Assembly (NCBI RefSeq): GCF_035573695.1
Contig: NZ_CP121694.1
Location: 844,501-908,500 of the forward strand
Direction of reading: 5' to 3'
DNA: 64,000 nt
DNA from: Metallumcola ferriviriculae
GTDB taxonomy: Bacteria > Bacillota > JADQBR01
Shown: piece after piece, positions 7,147 through 16,376 of the stretch
How the letters are laid out: each line of letters starts with the position of its first letter
Numbering within the stretch: the first letter of the stretch is position 1
The notes under the pieces: model-generated
Database searches by the model: none
Told to the model about the DNA's origin: nothing
Seen by the model: only the letters and a program-made list of their open reading frames with translations
Program-made: the position numbers and the translations under genes

Positions 7147-9045
7147 GATTCCCCTGCAAAAACCCCTAAAAAAAGGTCTTAAAAAGGAAGATTTTACCCC
7201 CTTCGCGTCGAAGTAATAATGGTAGAAACCATTGGTAGGTCTACACTTGAGGCGAAGGGGCGTGCAAAGAATGTTTAGAAAAAACGATGGTCATTTGCAG
7301 GAAGAATTGTTCAGTCACTATCAAACCATGAACCCTAAAATAGCTAAAATGCTGAAAGATACCTGGGCACCGATTTTTTATGAGCATGTCTTTTGTAAAA
7401 TAGATGAAGAAGTGTTTGCTCCACTTTACTGTTTTGATAACGGCAGGCCTAATTTCCCGGTAAATATCCTTTTATCATTGGAATTAATAAAGAATATGTT
7501 CGACTACACAGATGAAGAAATCTTAGAACAATTCTATTTCAATTATCAGGTAATCTACGCTTTAGGTATCAAAAATATTGGCGAAATATACTTTGCTGAA
7601 CGCACCCTGTATGAATTTAGAGAACGCCTCGTCAACTACGTTAAGGAACACCCCGATGAAGAAGAAATCATGTTTAAGCAGTTTGAAATCTTAACTCGGC
7701 ATTTCATCGATAAAGCCAATATTAAAACAGACGAACAAAGAATGGACTCAACCTATGTTACCCCTAATATTAAAAGAGCTGGAAGGTTATCCCTTGCTTA
7801 TGATTTTTTAGAAAAAGCCGTGAAAGCAATACCTCAAAAACATTTAAGCAACTCACTAAAAGAAGTACTGGAGCCTTCCTTCAAGACCAAACTGCTGTTT
7901 AAAACCAAGGCCAGTAAGATAAATGCCAAGCTTGAGACAGTACTCATACTTTGTACAGAAATTTATGACCTCGCTAAAGCAAAACAACTAACTTCAAAAG
8001 AGGAAATCAAACTGTTAGCTCGTTTTCTCAATGAACAAGCACATTATGATACAGAAAAGAAAGTCTGGGTGCCCGAAGATAATAAAGAAATTTCTTCCGC
8101 ATCCATGCAGTCTGCCCATGATACGGACGCTACCTTTAGAAATAAAAACGGTAAGACGAACCAAGGCTATGTTGTTAATCTAGCTGAAACATGTTCGAAA
8201 GATAATCCGGTGCAGCTAATTACAGATTACGATCTGGATGTCAATATAAAAAGCGATACAGAACTGGCACGAAAACGTGTAGATACTATCAAGAAAAATA
8301 CTGATGTTACTGACCTCTACGTAGATGGCGGCTATTACGGCGAAGAAACAATTAACAAAGCTGATGAAGCAGAAGTCAAACTGCATTTTACAGACATGAC
8401 CGGCAGGAAAAGTACCAGTAACAAATTACCTCTGACAAACTTCAACTTCAATGAAGAACATGAGGTGGAAAAATGTCCTGCAGGTAAAATACCACTTCGA
8501 AGCGACTATAGTAAGAAATCTAAAAGTACAACGACCCATTTTGAGAAGTCAGAATGCCTTTATTGCCCCATAAGAGAGCATTGTCCCGTAAAGCCGCAGA
8601 AAAAATCAATGGTACTGAGAGCCAGTAAAAAAGCAATACTAGCAGCCAACACCCGCCAAGAAATTTCAAAAAAGGAAATACGACGTGAAAACACCAGTAA
8701 AAGGGCTGCCATAGAGGGTACCAACTCTGCAATTAAAAGGGGCCAAGGTGCTAACAAACTTAGAGTAAGAGGCCTGATCAAATGTCAGTTACAAATTGGC
8801 CTCAAGGTAATTGGTCATAACTTCAAACAATTTTCCCGAGCAATGAATAAGCCTAAACCAAAAGGCAGGGAAGTGGTGTGTCCAATGTAGAGCAAAACAC
8901 AGTGAAAACAAGGATTTATTGATGTATATGCACATCATATACCTGAAAAAATCCGGCTTTGAGGTAACTAAACAAAAAATGAGCTTATTTTAAATTCTCC
9001 CAAGGGGTTAATAGGGGGTAATCACTCCCTTTCAGCAGGGGAATC
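7147..9045 (+). mobile_element. IS1182-family insertion sequence, complete, with 7-bp target repeat
   Basis: Terminal inverted repeats GATTCCCCTGC (7147-7157) and GCAGGGGAATC (9035-9045) bound one transposase gene. The direct repeat AAACAAG flanks both ends (7140-7146 and 9046-9052). Near the left end, CCCCTTCGC (7198-7206) and GCGAAGGGG (7253-7261) form a stem that could shield the transposase from read-through transcripts. The element separates two divergent ECF-type promoters. Confidence 0.85.
7271..8890 (+). CDS. IS1182-family transposase
   Basis: 539 aa from ATG 7271; an upstream in-frame GTG-like start would run into the stem-loop. The N-terminus is the DUF772 type (RPNFPVNILLSLELIKNMF and FAERTLYEFRERL). 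The catalytic core follows with AHDTDATFRNKNG, LYVDGGYYGEET and the late glutamate in RAAIEGTNSAIKRGQG. A zinc-binding cysteine cluster (CLYCPIREHCP) sits before the end. Full length and no frame break, so probably active. Confidence 0.92.
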   Translation: MFRKNDGHLQEELFSHYQTMNPKIAKMLKDTWAPIFYEHVFCKIDEEVFAPLYCFDNGRPNFPVNILLSLELIKNMFDYTDEEILEQFYFNYQVIYALGIKNIGEIYFAERTLYEFRERLVNYVKEHPDEEEIMFKQFEILTRHFIDKANIKTDEQRMDSTYVTPNIKRAGRLSLAYDFLEKAVKAIPQKHLSNSLKEVLEPSFKTKLLFKTKASKINAKLETVLILCTEIYDLAKAKQLTSKEEIKLLARFLNEQAHYDTEKKVWVPEDNKEISSASMQSAHDTDATFRNKNGKTNQGYVVNLAETCSKDNPVQLITDYDLDVNIKSDTELARKRVDTIKKNTDVTDLYVDGGYYGEETINKADEAEVKLHFTDMTGRKSTSNKLPLTNFNFNEEHEVEKCPAGKIPLRSDYSKKSKSTTTHFEKSECLYCPIREHCPVKPQKKSMVLRASKKAILAANTRQEISKKEIRRENTSKRAAIEGTNSAIKRGQGANKLRVRGLIKCQLQIGLKVIGHNFKQFSRAMNKPKPKGREVVCPM

Positions 9046-9087
9046 AAACAAGAAGTTTTGTAAAAGACAGAAAAAAGTTTTCTGATG

Positions 9088-9115
9088 TGTAATACATTTA
9101 GGGGTAAAACGTATT
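9088..9115 (+). promoter_or_regulatory. ECF-type promoter copy 2 (export operon)
   Basis: TGTAAT (9088-9093), 16-base spacer, CGTATT (9110-9115). The flanking bases ACATTTAGGGG and the A-rich upstream stretch match copy 1. It would drive the export operon from about 9121, leaving a leader of about 180 bases that holds a small open frame. Confidence 0.7.
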
Positions 9116-9164
9116 AACCTTTAAAAAACGTAGGCCCGGTCAAACGGTCTCATTTTTGTAAGAT

Positions 9165-9281
9165 ATGATGGCGAAATATTTTCATGTTTTGAACTATTTA
9201 CATATGGAATTTACAAATGTTATAAAGCCATATATTAAAGAGAAAGCTGACAGGATCGGATTAAGCAAATTCTTCAGGTAA
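9165..9281 (+). CDS. Possible 38-residue leader protein, unrecognised
   Basis: An ATGATG start at 9165 opens a 38-codon frame (MMAKYFHVLNYLHMEFTNVI and so on) that ends TAA 18 bases before the export operon. It is lysine/aromatic rich with no cysteine and no double glycine. No good ribosome site is visible, so it may be chance. If real, it is a small cytosolic peptide at the head of the exporter transcript. Confidence 0.25.
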   Translation: MMAKYFHVLNYLHMEFTNVIKPYIKEKADRIGLSKFFR

Positions 9282-9299
9282 GGAAAAGGTGGTGGAGCT

Positions 9300-10424
9300 A
9301 TGTTTAAGAAAATTACAAAGTGCCAAATCGTTATTCTTTGTATTGTTATCTTCCTTTTATTAACAGGCTGTACACAAATAGAAGAAAATAATGAGATAGT
9401 CATAGGCGTGGCATGGCCGTTTGCAACCAATAACAATTTATTTAATGAAGGAATTGATCTTGCTGTCCAGGAGATTAACAGCAGCGGTGGGATTAAAGGT
9501 AGAGAACTTCGACTACTTAAAGAGGATGACGGCTCCGAACTTGAAAAAGGGATGGCAATAGCCCGGTCTTTTACAGAAAATATGACAATCCAAGCTGTGA
9601 TTGGGCACTATAATTCTTTTATCTCTATCCCTGTCTCCGCTATTTACAATAATGCAGGTCTCGTGATGTTATCACCAGGTTCCACAGCGCCGGCACTCAC
9701 AAAAAATGGCTATAAGCATATTTTTCGTAACATACCTTCTGATGATGAAATAGCACGACAATTGGCGGTTTATCTTGCAGACCAAGGTTACCGGCGCATG
9801 GCCATATATTATTCTGATGACGATTACGGTTCTGGGTTGGCCAATTCTTTTGAAGACCATGCCAGAACGCAGGGTATAACGATAGTCGATAGGTTTAACT
9901 ACTACAGCAGCACGGAGGATTTAAGGCGTCTAAATAGCAGATGGCAAGCCTTTGGATTGGATGGAATTTTCATAGCTAAAATCATGCCTGAAGGAGGCCA
10001 GTTTATTTTTGATGCCGGCCAAGCAGGGATTAATGTGCCTTTTATTGCTGGAGATGGTCTGGATTCTCCTTTACTCTCAGAAATAGGTGGTAAGGCGGCA
10101 GAAGGTACAATTATAGGTTCAGAGTTTAATCCTGATATAGATCGTCTAGAAGTAAAGAGATTTGTGACGGATTTCCTAAACGAGTACAATGAAATGCCCA
10201 ACTCTTATGCTGCGTTGGGCTATGACGCAGTAAAGATGCTGGCTGCTGCCATAGCAAAATCTGACTTGAACAACCGCTCCACAGTTGCCAAAGAATTAAT
10301 GAATTTAAGCAGGTGGTCGGGTGCAGTCGGTATTCATGAATTTGACGAAACGGGAGATGACATCGGTAAGCTGGTAGTGCTTAAAAAATTAAAAGATGGA
10401 AAATTTGAATATCTTGAGAAGTAG
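9300..10424 (+). CDS. Lipoprotein, branched-chain amino acid-type ligand-binding protein
   Basis: 374 aa with a lipoprotein signal (hydrophobic stretch to ~23, lipobox LLTGC). The rest is a type I periplasmic binding fold (Peripla_BP_6, LivJ-like): GVAWPFATNNNLFNEGIDLA, VIGHYNSFISIPVSAIYNNA and YAALGYDAVKMLAAAI. It stands first in the export operon, and the adaptor starts 15 bases after it. No LivHMFG import genes are near, so import is doubtful. It more likely senses or binds a ligand at the outer face, perhaps the mature peptide (inference). Confidence 0.8.
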   Translation: MFKKITKCQIVILCIVIFLLLTGCTQIEENNEIVIGVAWPFATNNNLFNEGIDLAVQEINSSGGIKGRELRLLKEDDGSELEKGMAIARSFTENMTIQAVIGHYNSFISIPVSAIYNNAGLVMLSPGSTAPALTKNGYKHIFRNIPSDDEIARQLAVYLADQGYRRMAIYYSDDDYGSGLANSFEDHARTQGITIVDRFNYYSSTEDLRRLNSRWQAFGLDGIFIAKIMPEGGQFIFDAGQAGINVPFIAGDGLDSPLLSEIGGKAAEGTIIGSEFNPDIDRLEVKRFVTDFLNEYNEMPNSYAALGYDAVKMLAAAIAKSDLNNRSTVAKELMNLSRWSGAVGIHEFDETGDDIGKLVVLKKLKDGKFEYLEK

Positions 10425-10439
10425 ATGGAGGTGCGAATC

Positions 10440-11396
10440 ATGAGTGAAGGTGTATTTCGTGAAGTATCCCTGGAGAGGCTTTCATCTCCGGAGCAGCTCG
10501 ATGAACTAATAAAGGTGACATCCCCTAGGTCTTGGTTTGCCCTGATAGCGATTGGCTGTATTCTTATTAGTGCGGTTGCTTGGAGTTTTTTAGGCAGTAT
10601 TCCTACAAAAATAGATGGTCGGGGGATTCTTATTAATGATGGAGGTGTTTTCACTTTACAGCATCATACCGCCGGACAGGTGATTGACGTTAGATTTATG
10701 CTAGGAGATATGGTGAAAAAGGGCGATGTCGTAGCAAGAATTGCACTGCCTCAACTGGTTGCCGAAATTAATAGTCTGCAGAGCACTCTCAATGAGATGG
10801 GAAATAACCAACGAGCCGATTCGCCTGAGTATAAAGTAATAGAAGACCAAGTGCTACAGCTTCGTGAAGAATTAGATTATAAGTCTCAAATTGTTTCCCA
10901 GATTGATGGACGTATATTAGAGTTAAATATCGAGAAAGGAAGCATCATCCAGCCAGGAGACCCCCTGGTTACCCTGGAGCAATATGGTGGAACGGTGAAG
11001 ATGGAAGCAGTGATCTATGTTCCTGCTGAACAAGGTGGTATCATCCTGCCCGGGATGGAAGCCCAGATTTCTCCTACGATTGTGAATAAAGAAGAGTATG
11101 GTTTTATGTTAGGAAGGGTTATTTCTGTTTCTGAGTATCCTGCTACGACGCAAAGTATGATGCAAACTTTAGGAAATGAAAATTTGGTTGCTCTGCTCTC
11201 GGGGCAAGGTGCTCCTCTGATGGTACGGATTGACTTAATTCCTGACGACAGCACTGAAAGTGGTTATCGGTGGTCATCGCATGGGGGACCTCCTATGTAC
11301 ATTCATAGTGGTACCATTGTTGAAAGTGCTGTAATTACCAATAGGGAAAAGCCGATAAGCAAGGTAATTCCTTTGTTTGGAAGTGCAGTTCATTAA
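10440..11396 (+). CDS. NHLP-type HlyD-like secretion adaptor
   Basis: 318 aa from ATG 10440, which follows GGAGGTG; the opening SLERLSSPEQLDELIKVTSP is characteristic of the HlyD-like subunit of NHLP bacteriocin export systems. One transmembrane helix near 30-55 is followed by a biotinyl-lipoyl-like half (GQVIDVRFMLGDMVKKGDVV), a short coiled coil (EINSSLQSTLNEM region) and the second half (GSIIQPGDPLVTLEQ). It links the two ABC subunits to the cell exterior. Here, in a Gram-positive type locus, it would extend into the wall. Confidence 0.88.
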   Translation: MSEGVFREVSLERLSSPEQLDELIKVTSPRSWFALIAIGCILISAVAWSFLGSIPTKIDGRGILINDGGVFTLQHHTAGQVIDVRFMLGDMVKKGDVVARIALPQLVAEINSLQSTLNEMGNNQRADSPEYKVIEDQVLQLREELDYKSQIVSQIDGRILELNIEKGSIIQPGDPLVTLEQYGGTVKMEAVIYVPAEQGGIILPGMEAQISPTIVNKEEYGFMLGRVISVSEYPATTQSMMQTLGNENLVALLSGQGAPLMVRIDLIPDDSTESGYRWSSHGGPPMYIHSGTIVESAVITNREKPISKVIPLFGSAVH

Positions 11397-11414
11397 AAGC
11401 GGGGAGGTGATAAG

Positions 11415-13571
11415 GTGAAAAAAAATAGAAGAGCTAAGGTTCCTACTGTACTGCAGATGGAAGCTGTGGAATGCGGCGCAGCCTCTCTTGCCATGATTTT
11501 AGGCTATTTTGGCAAATACATACCGTTAGAGGAACTAAGAACAGATTGTGGCGTATCCCGAGATGGCAGCAAAGCAAGCAATATACTGAAAGCAGCTAGA
11601 AAGTATGATCTGGAGGCCAAGGGTTATCGTAAGGAACCTGAGTCTTTAAAAGAAATTCCAATGCCCATGGTTGTGCATTGGAATTTTAGTCATTTCCTAG
11701 TGTTAGAAGGTTTCCATCAGGGGAAAGTCTTTTTAAACGATCCAGCCTCCGGCAGGCGGGTCGTGACAGAAGAGGAATTCAGTCAGTCCTTTACAGGGGT
11801 AGCATTGGTTTTTATACCACTGCCTCAGTTTCAAAAAGATGAAAAAAAACCCAGCCTTATCTCCGCTTTAAAAAAACGTTTGCATGGATCAGAAACTGCT
11901 TTGATCTATATAGTCTTATTAGGGCTGGCACTGGTAATCCCGGGATTAGCCATTCCTGTATTTGCCAGAGTTTTTATTGACGATATTTTGCTAGGTGGAA
12001 GGGATTTCTGGCTCGCGCCCCTGTTGTTAGGCATGGGAATAACGGCGGTCTTAAGGGGAATTTTAACCTGGCTGCAGCAGTATTACCTTTTAAGGCTGGA
12101 AACTAAAATAGCCTTGACGACATCAGGACAGTTTTTGTGGCATATTTTAAGGCTGCCAACCGAGTTTTTCTCTCAGCGATCTTCCGGGGAAATAACTTCT
12201 AGGATGCAGAGCAATGATAGGGTAGCGAAAATATTGTCAGGACAACTGGCCACTACAGCTTTAAATTTTGTGATGATTTTTTTCTATTTCACTTTAATGT
12301 TACAGTATAACGTTATCTTAGCTTTAGTAGGACTGGTTATTGCCCTTATCAATGTTCTTTATTTAAAATTGGTTTCTGCTAAAAGAGTGGACCAGAACCG
12401 AAAGCTATTAAAAGACCGAGGGAAACTAGGTGGTACGGGCATGTCCGGTCTACAAATAATAGAGACTCTAAAAGCTACCGGATCAGAATCGGACTTCTTT
12501 GCTAAGTGGTCAGGATACCAGGCAAAAGCACTAAACTCTGAACAAGAACTAGGTGTTTCTTCTCAATTTTTATCTGTCTTTCCTACTTTTCTTACGGGAA
12601 TAAATAATACGATTGTATTAGCTTTAGGCGGTTTTTTAATCCTGGAAGGGCAAATGACCATCGGCATGCTGGTAGCCTTTCAAAGTCTGATGGCCAGTTT
12701 TATGAGTCCTGTGACAGGAATCGTTGGGCTTGGAGCCGAGCTGCAGGAAATGGAAGGAGAAATGAACCGCTTAGACGATGTCTTGAAATATCCTCTTGAT
12801 CAAGAAGCTGGGGGTGAAAGGGAAGAAACTACCCCCTATGCAGGGCAAAAGCTGGAGGGATATATAGAGCTTAGTCAAATAACCTTTGGCTACAGTTCTT
12901 TGGAGCCTCCATTGATTGAAGATTTTACTTTATCACTCAGGCCAGGGTCTCGGGTAGCTCTTGTCGGTGGTTCCGGCAGCGGGAAATCCACAGTAGCAAA
13001 AATAATTGCTGGAATTTACCGACCCTGGTCTGGAAAAATACTTTTCGATGGCCAACCCCGTACATCATTTCTGAGGGTTGCAATTAGTAATTCCTTGGCC
13101 ATGGTAGATCAGGATATCAATATGTTTCAAGGGACAGTGCGGGACAACATCACCTTATGGGATGAGACTATCTCGGAATTTCAGATGATCCGTGCTGCCA
13201 AAGATTCCTGCATCCATGATGATATTACTTCTCGGTCCGGGGGGTATGACCATTCGGTAGAGGAAGGCGGAAAAAACTTTAGTGGCGGGCAGAGGCAGAG
13301 GCTGGAGATAGCCAGGGCGTTGGCTCAGAATCCAACGATTATCATCATGGACGAAGCCACCAGTGCCCTTGATCCTGTTACCGAAAAAATTGTTGATGAA
13401 AACATCCGGCGTCGTGGCTGCACCTGTATTATAGTGGCTCACCGCCTGAGTACCATTCGGGACTGTGATGAAATCATTGTTTTAGAAAAGGGAAAAATTG
13501 TGGAAAGAGGTACCCACGAGGAATTGAATAATCGTGCTGGAATTTATGCAAATCTGATCCAAACGGGTTAA
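11415..13571 (+). CDS. NHLP-family export ABC transporter with C39 peptidase domain
   Basis: 718 aa, GTG start behind GGGGAGGTGA. Residues 1-130 are a C39 peptidase with C20 (VECGAASLAMIL), H93 (HWNFSHFLVL) and D109 (LNDPASG), which cuts leaders after a double glycine. Six membrane helices follow (about 160-440). The ATPase domain carries Walker A GGSGSGKST, signature FSGGQRQRLEIARAL and Walker B IIIMDEATSALD. It should remove the leader of the 5251 peptide at G67 during export, and could equally act on the VAAG/FGG motif of the 4751 product. Confidence 0.93.
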   Translation: MKKNRRAKVPTVLQMEAVECGAASLAMILGYFGKYIPLEELRTDCGVSRDGSKASNILKAARKYDLEAKGYRKEPESLKEIPMPMVVHWNFSHFLVLEGFHQGKVFLNDPASGRRVVTEEEFSQSFTGVALVFIPLPQFQKDEKKPSLISALKKRLHGSETALIYIVLLGLALVIPGLAIPVFARVFIDDILLGGRDFWLAPLLLGMGITAVLRGILTWLQQYYLLRLETKIALTTSGQFLWHILRLPTEFFSQRSSGEITSRMQSNDRVAKILSGQLATTALNFVMIFFYFTLMLQYNVILALVGLVIALINVLYLKLVSAKRVDQNRKLLKDRGKLGGTGMSGLQIIETLKATGSESDFFAKWSGYQAKALNSEQELGVSSQFLSVFPTFLTGINNTIVLALGGFLILEGQMTIGMLVAFQSLMASFMSPVTGIVGLGAELQEMEGEMNRLDDVLKYPLDQEAGGEREETTPYAGQKLEGYIELSQITFGYSSLEPPLIEDFTLSLRPGSRVALVGGSGSGKSTVAKIIAGIYRPWSGKILFDGQPRTSFLRVAISNSLAMVDQDINMFQGTVRDNITLWDETISEFQMIRAAKDSCIHDDITSRSGGYDHSVEEGGKNFSGGQRQRLEIARALAQNPTIIIMDEATSALDPVTEKIVDENIRRRGCTCIIVAHRLSTIRDCDEIIVLEKGKIVERGTHEELNNRAGIYANLIQTG

Positions 13572-13597
13572 TTAACGAATTAAAGTAGGTGAGCTAA

Positions 13598-16306
13598 ATG
13601 AAGGTTGGGGATTTTTTTAACCAAGAAGGCATCAAGATTCCTATTGACGGCAGCAAACCTCGGATTTTAGACGATGCCGGCTATGTTTGGATGGTTGGGG
13701 AGGGGAAGATTTCTGTCTTCTTAACGGTTCTAACAAAAGAAAACAGGACAGGTGTAAAAAAATACTTGTTTGAAGCAAAACAAGGTGATTTACTTTTTGG
13801 AATTGAGCCTGGGGGTTTCCCCGATCGAAAAGGTCTTATGGCATCTGGTTTGATCGGTTCCAGCTTAATGCGTCTTGAGGTAAAGCAGCTTAGAAAACTA
13901 TTAGAGGAAGATATATCTGAAGAAGTTATAAAGCTGGTGAAGCGATGGCTTGAAGTTTTAGCTAAAGTCAATAAAAGTGACGATATATCACGCATAGAAA
14001 TTGCTGCTGCAGAAGAAAAGGGATTATCTGAGTATGAATATTTAAACGACCCCTTGATTATGGAAGATTATCATAGTCGGATTCTTCAGTCTATTACCGA
14101 CTTATGGGAAAAACAAAATCAAGGGGAAAAAATTCGCCTGCGTGAAAAAGAAAGATACGATAGACGTCTAATGGAAAACTCAATCTCTAGGCTAGCATCA
14201 ATTAACCAAAAGGAGAAAACAGTAAGCTTGGAGGAAGAAAGTGGGGATATTCTGCTAGATGCCTGCCGTTTGGTAGGTCGGAGTTTGAATATCGAAATCG
14301 TTACACCTGCCTTCAGTAGTCCTGGGAGCCGGAGTAATACTCAATTAGATGAGATTGCCCGAGCCTCACGCATCCGTACTAGAGAAGTGACTCTGCAAGG
14401 GGAATGGTACAGACAAGACGGCGGCCCCATCCTGGGTCATATGCAGGAAGATGATAGACCGATCGCCCTAATCCCTGCATCGCCTTCTAAATATATCTTA
14501 CATGACTTTGTTTTGGGGATAGAAAATGTTGTGGACAAGGAAACTGCTGCAAAAATCAAACATTTTGGTTTTGTCTTTTACCGTCCGTTTGAACATCAGG
14601 AAATTACTCTTCGCGATCTGCTATCCTTCGGCTACAGAAGCTGCTGGAAACGAGATTTAGCAATGATAGCATTGATGGGTGTCCTGGGGGGGATACTAGG
14701 CACTGCTATTCCCCTGGCAACGGGGATAGTCTTTAGCAGTATTATTCCTGAAGGTGAAAGAGGCCAGTTGCTACAAATCGCTTTTTTTCTAGGGGCAAGC
14801 GCCTTGGCCGCCATGCTCTTTCAATATACTCGTTCTCTTGCTACGCTGCGCATGGAAGGTAAAATGGACAGTTCTATTCAGGCTGCTGTTTGGGATCGAT
14901 TACTAAGCTTACCCGTACCTTTTTTTAAGCAGTTTTCTGCAGGAGAATTAGCCATGCGGGCTATGGGTATCAGCCGGATACGAATGATCCTCTCAGGAGT
15001 GACTCTAAATACAATTCTATCCAGCATTTTTTCTGTTTTTACCTTTGCTTTGCTTTTTTATTATGATATTAAGCTAGCCGGGGTAGCGGCTGTATTGGTT
15101 GTGTTAGCCATAATTGTGATGGGTTCTTTAGGCTACTGGCAGGTACGCTACGAGCGTAAAGTATTAGAAATTTCTAATAGCATCTCCGGCATGATGCTGC
15201 AGCTTATCGGAGGAATAACCAAATTCCGTGTAGCAGGAGCAGAAAGCAGGGCTTTTCACCGATGGGCAAAAGAGTTTGGTGAACAACGGAAGTTATCTTT
15301 TAAAAGAGAGACTTTGGGCAGCTGGCTGGCCACTTTTAACTCTTTTTTTCCCGTCCTATCGAGCATGGCTATTTTTTATACCTTGACTTCATCCAACAGT
15401 ATTTTATCACCAGGTCAGTTTATTGCTTTTAATTCAGCCTTTGTTACTTTTATGTTTTCCATGGTTTCTTTGTCGGAGTCATTAATCAGTGCAAACATTG
15501 TTATCCCCTTATATCAAAGAGCTAAGCCTATACTTGAAACTTTACCTGAATATGATGATACCAAGATAAACCCGGAAACCCTTACCGGCTCGATAGAAGT
15601 TAGCCATGTATTTTTTCGCTACAAAGCAGATGCTCCCTTAGTGCTGCAAGATGTCTCTTTTCAAATTAATGAGGGGGATTATGTAGCCTTAGTGGGTACT
15701 TCAGGCTGCGGGAAGTCTACCTTATTTAGAGTCTTGCTGGGCTTTGAAAAACCAGAGACAGGGAAGGTTTACTACAATGAGCAAGACTTATCTAAAGTAG
15801 ATATTCGCGCTGTACGCAAGCAACTGGGTGTAGTGTTGCAAAACGGGCAGCTCATGTCCGGGAGCATCTTCAGTAATATTGTAGGTGCCAACCCTTACCT
15901 GACTATAGAAGATGCTTGGGAAGCGGCCAGGATGGCCGGCATTGAGGAAGACATCAAGGAAATGCCGATGGGTATGCATACTGTCATCAGCGAAGGAGCA
16001 GGTACAATCTCCGGAGGACAAAAACAGCGATTGATGATAGCTAGAGCTATCATCAATAAACCTAAGATTATATTCTTCGATGAGGCCACCAGTGCTCTAG
16101 ATAACCGTACCCAAGCCATAGTCAGCAAAAGCCTTGACCAACTCCAGGCTACACGGGTAGTTATTGCACATCGTCTAAGTACTATTATGAACTGCAATAA
16201 GATCATCGTTATGGACCGGGGAAAGATTGTGGAAAGTGGGACTTATCAAGAGCTTATGGAGAATAAAGATATTTTTGCTGACCTAGCTAAAAGACAGCTA
16301 GCTTGA
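13598..16306 (+). CDS. NHLP-family export ABC permease/ATPase, second subunit
   Basis: 902 aa. A long N-terminal part (1-340) holds a cyclic nucleotide-binding-like fold but no peptidase motif. Membrane helices lie between about 350 and 620. The C-terminal ATPase shows GTSGCGKST, ISGGQKQRLMIARAI and IIFFDEATSALD. The length and layout match the partner subunit regularly found beside C39-containing NHLP exporters. Last gene of the export operon; a strong terminator follows. Confidence 0.9.
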   Translation: MKVGDFFNQEGIKIPIDGSKPRILDDAGYVWMVGEGKISVFLTVLTKENRTGVKKYLFEAKQGDLLFGIEPGGFPDRKGLMASGLIGSSLMRLEVKQLRKLLEEDISEEVIKLVKRWLEVLAKVNKSDDISRIEIAAAEEKGLSEYEYLNDPLIMEDYHSRILQSITDLWEKQNQGEKIRLREKERYDRRLMENSISRLASINQKEKTVSLEEESGDILLDACRLVGRSLNIEIVTPAFSSPGSRSNTQLDEIARASRIRTREVTLQGEWYRQDGGPILGHMQEDDRPIALIPASPSKYILHDFVLGIENVVDKETAAKIKHFGFVFYRPFEHQEITLRDLLSFGYRSCWKRDLAMIALMGVLGGILGTAIPLATGIVFSSIIPEGERGQLLQIAFFLGASALAAMLFQYTRSLATLRMEGKMDSSIQAAVWDRLLSLPVPFFKQFSAGELAMRAMGISRIRMILSGVTLNTILSSIFSVFTFALLFYYDIKLAGVAAVLVVLAIIVMGSLGYWQVRYERKVLEISNSISGMMLQLIGGITKFRVAGAESRAFHRWAKEFGEQRKLSFKRETLGSWLATFNSFFPVLSSMAIFYTLTSSNSILSPGQFIAFNSAFVTFMFSMVSLSESLISANIVIPLYQRAKPILETLPEYDDTKINPETLTGSIEVSHVFFRYKADAPLVLQDVSFQINEGDYVALVGTSGCGKSTLFRVLLGFEKPETGKVYYNEQDLSKVDIRAVRKQLGVVLQNGQLMSGSIFSNIVGANPYLTIEDAWEAARMAGIEEDIKEMPMGMHTVISEGAGTISGGQKQRLMIARAIINKPKIIFFDEATSALDNRTQAIVSKSLDQLQATRVVIAHRLSTIMNCNKIIVMDRGKIVESGTYQELMENKDIFADLAKRQLA

Positions 16307-16337
16307 CATACATTACAAACGAAAAAGTTTAACTGTA

Positions 16338-16376
16338 AAAAAAGTGTCAGAAGCATTGCTTCTGACACTTTTTTTA
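16338..16376 (+). terminator. Terminator of the export operon
   Basis: AAAAAGTGTCAGAAGCA and TTGCTTCTGACACTTTTTTT give a near-perfect 16-bp stem followed by a T-run. Confidence 0.92.
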
